IMG/VR virus record: IMGVR_UViG_3300010885_068627
Span: 1 to 35,250 of that record
DNA length: 35,250 bases
Strand: one strand, 5' to 3'
DNA from: a virus
The notes below the pieces were generated by a model. It was given only the letters and a program-made list of their open reading frames with translations, was not told the origin of the DNA and made no database searches. This document shows positions 32,426 through 35,250 of the stretch, in pieces (positions within the stretch are counted from its first letter, which is position 1; each line of letters begins with the position of its first letter). Made by a program: the position numbers and the translations under genes.

Positions 32426-33250
32426 ATGCCAATTCAAAATAACATCTTAGTATCCCATGAATCACCACTCTGCCTTTTAAGTGAATCCCGTCAATACAAT
32501 GACTTTGACTATGCATTAGTGCATCTTTTTGATGAACACCCTGAATATCTGCAATTTTTTAAAGATTCAATAAATGTATATAACCGAGATGTTCTATTAG
32601 ATAATAGCTTATTTGAATTAGGCAAAGCATTTGATAGTCGCCTTTATATGAAGCGCGCAGAAGAATTGAAGCCTACAATGTTAATTGTGCCTGATGTATT
32701 TCAAGACTGCGCGGGTACCATTCAGAGCTATAAAGACTTTATTAATGAATATCGAACAGGGTTAATGGACATTAATACAATTAAAATTGGTGCTGTACAT
32801 GGTCGTACTTGGCAGGAAATGTTAGATTGTTATAAATTCATGGCTCATAATGCAGACCTTATTGCAATTAGTTTTGATTTTGAATATTATCAGGCTACAG
32901 GTGAGGGATACACACGACCACAAAAGGCTATCACCGGTCGCCAAAGATTTATTTCACAATTAATTGAATGTGGTGCTTGGGCATGGAATAAACCACATCA
33001 TTTGCTTGGATGTAGCTTGCCGCAAGAATTTAGTTATTATAGACACAACAATATCTACAGCATTCGTAGTGTAGATACATCAAATCCCATTGTGCATGGT
33101 ATGTTTAATATCAAATATCAGGGTTCTTTTGGGTTGAAGGATAAGTGCAATACTAAATTAGCAGACCTAATGTCGGCATCAGTAGATATTGATCAAAAAG
33201 ACATCATAAAGTATAATGTCTCTCAATTTCAGAAGATATTGAACGGTTAG
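32426..33250 (+). CDS. TGT/DpdA-like TIM-barrel protein (putative deazaguanine transglycosylase)
   Basis: The order of motifs fits the tRNA-guanine transglycosylase superfamily: LLDNSLFELGKAFD (first strand with catalytic-type Asp), LIVPDVFQD, IGAVHGRTWQEMLDCY (compare VQGG...L of TGT), LIAISFDFEYYQ, HHLLGCSLPQEF (compare 'L-M-G-V-G-x-P') and SIRSVDTSNPIVHG, whose Asp could be the nucleophile. In phages, DpdA-type relatives insert deazaguanines into DNA. No preQ0 biosynthesis gene is visible, so the base would come from host or from genes outside the window. The 274-aa length is shorter than bacterial TGT and lacks its zinc Cys/His site. Alternatives: an unrelated TIM-barrel enzyme. Motif recognition is from memory. 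Confidence 0.6.
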   Translation: MPIQNNILVSHESPLCLLSESRQYNDFDYALVHLFDEHPEYLQFFKDSINVYNRDVLLDNSLFELGKAFDSRLYMKRAEELKPTMLIVPDVFQDCAGTIQSYKDFINEYRTGLMDINTIKIGAVHGRTWQEMLDCYKFMAHNADLIAISFDFEYYQATGEGYTRPQKAITGRQRFISQLIECGAWAWNKPHHLLGCSLPQEFSYYRHNNIYSIRSVDTSNPIVHGMFNIKYQGSFGLKDKCNTKLADLMSASVDIDQKDIIKYNVSQFQKILNG

Positions 33251-33549
33251 GTTCTGCCTAATATATGCATTGCATAGTATTGGGCGCGACAATAAAGCAC
33301 TGCAGAGGCACCAACACCATTAGCACTTAAATCAGAACCAGAAGTAATGCCTCTGAATATGAAGGAGGACGAAGGTGCAAGAACATAACTATTATCTGAT
33401 CCGGCATACCCATTATCAAAAACCAACACAGGCACTGGTGAAGAATTATAAATAGTAACCTCTGTGCATTCTATAGCAGATAATTTTGTTACCCCCGTTC
33501 CTACGGTTAGGTTAAAGCTCCGACATTGGTTGGTATTTGTGAATGCCAT
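33247..33549 (-). CDS. Small virion-like beta protein (100 aa)
   Basis: Beta-rich protein: FNLTVGTGVTKLSAIECTEV, IYNSSPVPVLVFDNG, NSYVLAPSSSFIFRGITSGS, VLYCRAQYYAMHILGRT. I recall comparable small proteins near structural genes of T4-like marine phages, where they seem to be virion decorations, but the role is not established. A late-type ATAAATATT box lies before the ATG. The stop overlaps the end of the convergent TGT-like gene by four bases. It is the only late-class gene in the right-hand plus-strand nucleotide cluster. Confidence 0.65.
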   Translation of the reverse strand: MAFTNTNQCRSFNLTVGTGVTKLSAIECTEVTIYNSSPVPVLVFDNGYAGSDNSYVLAPSSSFIFRGITSGSDLSANGVGASAVLYCRAQYYAMHILGRT

Positions 33550-33555
33550 TTCTAA

Positions 33556-33562
33556 TATTTAT
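33556..33562 (-). promoter_or_regulatory. Late-type promoter of the 100-aa virion-like gene
   Basis: Minus-strand ATAAATATT with core ATAAATA at 33562-33556, six bases before the ATG at 33549. Matches the boxes before the fibres. Confidence 0.55.
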
Positions 33563-33571
33563 CTTAATCTC

Positions 33572-33599
33572 GTGATTTTTTTATAACATAATCTATTAT
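33572..33599 (+). promoter_or_regulatory. Host-type promoter of the Nmad1-like gene
   Basis: GTGATT (33572-33577), a 16-bp spacer and TATTAT (33594-33599), six bases before the ATG at 33606. Divergent from the late-class gene with 56 bp between starts. Confidence 0.5.
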
Positions 33600-33605
33600 A
33601 GATGT

Positions 33606-33959
33606 ATGATTACTGCAGAAAATTGCATAGAATTTGTTGAAAAGACATATCCTAAAACTTGTGAAGCCTTTAAAGAAATACAACAACAGGATTACGAACT
33701 CTTTTGCAAAAAGCAATTTGATTACGGCCCTGGTAATATCTCCTTAGGATCTAATTTAGAGAACCCAGAGGATGTGCGAGCTTCTTTGTGTGGCATCACC
33801 TTCCGCGTTAGTGACAAGGTACAACGGCTTATAAACATGATAGTAAAGAAATCCAAGATAGAGGATGCTGCTAACGAACCCGTAATGGATTCTTTTCAAG
33901 ATTTAAGTAATTTTGGTATTATCGCCCGCATAGTTAAAAATGGTAAGTGGTGTAAATAG
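33606..33959 (+). CDS. Nmad1/DUF1599-like nucleotide-modification-associated protein
   Basis: A 117-aa helical protein with the family's characteristic order: KQFDYGPGNISLGS, CGITFRVSDKVQRLINMI and DSFQDLSNFGIIARIV followed by a terminal Trp. The D-K-x-x-R-L and D-S-F-x-D-L elements are the conserved ones I recall from DUF1599 (nucleotide-modification-associated domain 1). Comparative genomics has linked the domain to phages with modified bases, but its biochemical activity is unknown. Here it sits between a TGT/DpdA-like protein and a GMP reductase, which suits that theme. It has its own promoter with no leader sequence. Confidence 0.72.
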   Translation: MITAENCIEFVEKTYPKTCEAFKEIQQQDYELFCKKQFDYGPGNISLGSNLENPEDVRASLCGITFRVSDKVQRLINMIVKKSKIEDAANEPVMDSFQDLSNFGIIARIVKNGKWCK

Positions 33960-33964
33960 AAATT

Positions 33965-35032
33965 GTGATATATGAACCTCTAAGTAAGGAATTTCTTTTA
34001 AATAGAGGATATTGTTGTTATAATAATTGTAAAAATTGCCCCTATAAAAATATGGCTAAAATCTTAGAAACAAAAAGCATCTATTATAACGATGTTAATT
34101 TAATTGCTCAGCCTTCTGCGGTTAATACAAGAAGTGAGATTCCAAAGGAATTGAGTAGAATTATAGTCTCACCAATGGAAGCAGTAGTAGGAGAAACCTT
34201 TGCAAAAGAAGCAGATAGACTTGGTCTTACAATCTGCTTACATAGATTCTGTGACGTCGAGAAACAAATAGAGATTTATAAACAATTAAACAATAAAGAA
34301 AACGTATTTGTCAGCGTAGGTGCAAATGATATTCAGCGAGTAAAACGGTTAGCTATGGACGGTATATCTAATTTTCTTGTAGATATAGCTAATGGGTATT
34401 TGCCTAACCTAAAAGCAGTTATGTTTGATATTAGAGAGAATGCTAATGTTAAAAAGATAATGGTAGGTAACGTAATGACTAAGGATGGTTACTGGAATGC
34501 TCTTACTCTTAATAATGATACTTTTGTTAGAGTGGGTATTGCTGGAGGTAGTGCTTGCTCTACATCTGATGCAACCGGTTATAATAGAGGTCAGATTACT
34601 GAGATAATGGAAGTAAAGGAAACTAGAGATAAGATGACTGAGAATGGCTATAGTAATTATATCATAGCTGATGGAGGAGTTAAAAACGGCAACTACGCAG
34701 CTAAAGCATTCGGTGCTGGTGCAGACTATGTCATGATGGGTGGTTACTTTGCTAGAGCTCTAGAAGCTGAGACTCATATTATTGGTGATGGTACATACTG
34801 GGGTGGCGCTAGCACTAAACAACAAGAGCGTTATGGCGGTATTAAGAAGCATAGCGAAGGTAAGGTATATAAAGTAGAAGATAAATTACAACCTCTATCT
34901 AAGCTAGTAGATGATTTATGGGGAGGATTGAGTAGCGCTGTAAGTTATAGTGGTTATAAGACTTTATCTGAATTCGTAGGTAATGGTGTATTCGAGATAA
35001 AAGAAAACAGCTTACCACCTTCAAATAGATAA
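33965..35032 (+). CDS. GMP reductase (IMPDH/GuaC family) with fused N-terminal Cys module
   Basis: Reduces GMP to IMP with NADPH, redirecting guanine nucleotides. The catalytic Cys loop is GIAGGSACSTSDATGYN (Cys about residue 198). SVGANDIQRV, MVGNVMTKDGYW and ADGGVKNG, GADYVMMGG are the barrel and phosphate-binding motifs. Residues 30 on (MAKILETKSIYYNDVNL) are where a normal reductase starts, at 34052. Before it, 29 codons without a stop encode FLLNRGYCCYNNCKNCPYKN, a CC-x4-C-x2-C module I recognise as DUF5522-like, so a fusion is likely. The longest frame has only a GTG start (33965). The fusion also fits a lost boundary between two genes. The codon choice is unusual for the window: arginine is mostly AGA here, CGT/CGC in the RNR gene. 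Confidence 0.82.
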   Translation: MIYEPLSKEFLLNRGYCCYNNCKNCPYKNMAKILETKSIYYNDVNLIAQPSAVNTRSEIPKELSRIIVSPMEAVVGETFAKEADRLGLTICLHRFCDVEKQIEIYKQLNNKENVFVSVGANDIQRVKRLAMDGISNFLVDIANGYLPNLKAVMFDIRENANVKKIMVGNVMTKDGYWNALTLNNDTFVRVGIAGGSACSTSDATGYNRGQITEIMEVKETRDKMTENGYSNYIIADGGVKNGNYAAKAFGAGADYVMMGGYFARALEAETHIIGDGTYWGGASTKQQERYGGIKKHSEGKVYKVEDKLQPLSKLVDDLWGGLSSAVSYSGYKTLSEFVGNGVFEIKENSLPPSNR

Positions 35033-35033
35033 C

Positions 35034-35039
35034 TATATT
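35034..35039 (+). promoter_or_regulatory. Possible -10 box before the last gene
   Basis: TATATT, five bases before the ATG at 35045, with a weak -35 TTACCA (35012-35017) sixteen bases upstream. Geometry matches the other host-type promoters, sequence is weak. Confidence 0.3.
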
Positions 35040-35044
35040 ATTGT

Positions 35045-35250
35045 ATGGGAATGTTCGACTACTTAACTTGTAAATATCCTCTACCTCTTCCTTTAGATCT
35101 AAGAGAAGCTAAAGATGTAGATTTTAATAAGCTCACCTATCAGACTAAAGATCTAGAATGTGTAATGGTTGCTTATGAGATTAGAGAAGATGGTATACTT
35201 TATATTCGCCGCTGTGAACTAGAGCATGTACCAGGAAACCCTAAAGCAAA
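35045..35250 (+). CDS. Hypothetical phage protein, truncated by window edge
   Basis: ATG followed by 68 open codons to the right edge. It begins MGMFDYLTCKYPLPLPLDLR, followed by FNKLTYQTKDLECVMVAYEI, then REDGILYIRRCEL. Short phage proteins starting MGMFDY with a YPLP element are common and of unknown function. No stop in the window, so length and end are unknown. Confidence 0.7.
   Translation, partial: MGMFDYLTCKYPLPLPLDLREAKDVDFNKLTYQTKDLECVMVAYEIREDGILYIRRCELEHVPGNPKA

Noticed and set aside
1-35250. CRISPR arrays, insertion sequences, integrase or attachment sites
   Set aside because: No regularly spaced direct repeats, transposase or recombinase motifs were seen.
1-35250. Diversity-generating retroelement acting on fibre or LamG-like genes
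   Set aside because: No reverse transcriptase gene, template repeat or matching variable repeat was found.
1-35250. Bacteroidota-type promoters (TTG / TAnnTTTG), given the lack of Shine-Dalgarno sequences
   Set aside because: The boxes before genes match TTGATT-N16-TATAAT and T4-late motifs, not the Bacteroidota -7 consensus.

Overview
This window is part of an AT-rich tailed-phage genome. It is almost fully coding, with genes alternating between strands and almost no space between them. It encodes a gp5/VgrG-type baseplate hub, two tail fibres with Peptidase_S74 chaperone ends, very large adhesin-like proteins and T4-type late promoter motifs, which point to a contractile-tailed virus. The i-spanin and lipoprotein o-spanin imply a Gram-negative host. 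ThyX, a class II (B12-dependent) ribonucleotide reductase and dCMP deaminase resemble the gene set of large aquatic T4-like phages. The host cannot be named from the sequence.

Layout. 1-644: open end of a minus-strand leucine-rich-repeat-like protein. 686-3908: plus-strand thyX, small unknown genes and a 457-aa unknown. 3901-5570: lysis region (o-spanin, i-spanin, divergent endolysin) with a Dps/ferritin-like gene. 5563-7090: dCMP deaminase, PD-(D/E)XK nuclease and an unknown overlapping gene. 7107-16345: one minus-strand block of six tail-fibre/adhesin genes. 16384-23581: a glycan island (three or four glycosyltransferases, radical SAM enzyme, NeuD-like acyltransferase, sugar epimerase/dehydratase, DegT aminotransferase, PIG-L deacetylase). 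23584-26195: an unknown gene and a second fibre block. 26248-29893: small genes, class II RNR and a second nuclease-like protein. 29895-32384: baseplate hub. 32426-35250: TGT/DpdA-like protein, a virion-like protein, an Nmad1/DUF1599-like protein, GMP reductase with a fused N-terminal Cys module, and a truncated hypothetical gene.

Control. Two promoter classes sit unusually close to start codons. The first is a host-type promoter, a TTGATT-like box, 16-17 bp, then a TATAAT-like box, ending 5-10 nt before ATG. It serves mostly metabolic genes. The second is a T4-late-like ATAAATA(TT) box 3-11 nt before ATG. It serves virion and lysis genes. If initiation occurs at the usual distance from the -10, first genes of operons would have leaderless or nearly leaderless mRNAs. 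Downstream genes start by overlap or by a repeated TAATATG stop-start junction.

Most interesting: this compact promoter grammar; the glycan island inside the tail-fibre region, which may glycosylate the virion or remodel host surface sugar; and the TGT/DpdA-like plus Nmad1-like pair, which hints at modified nucleotides in the phage DNA. Functions come from recognised motifs only; no database search was run.
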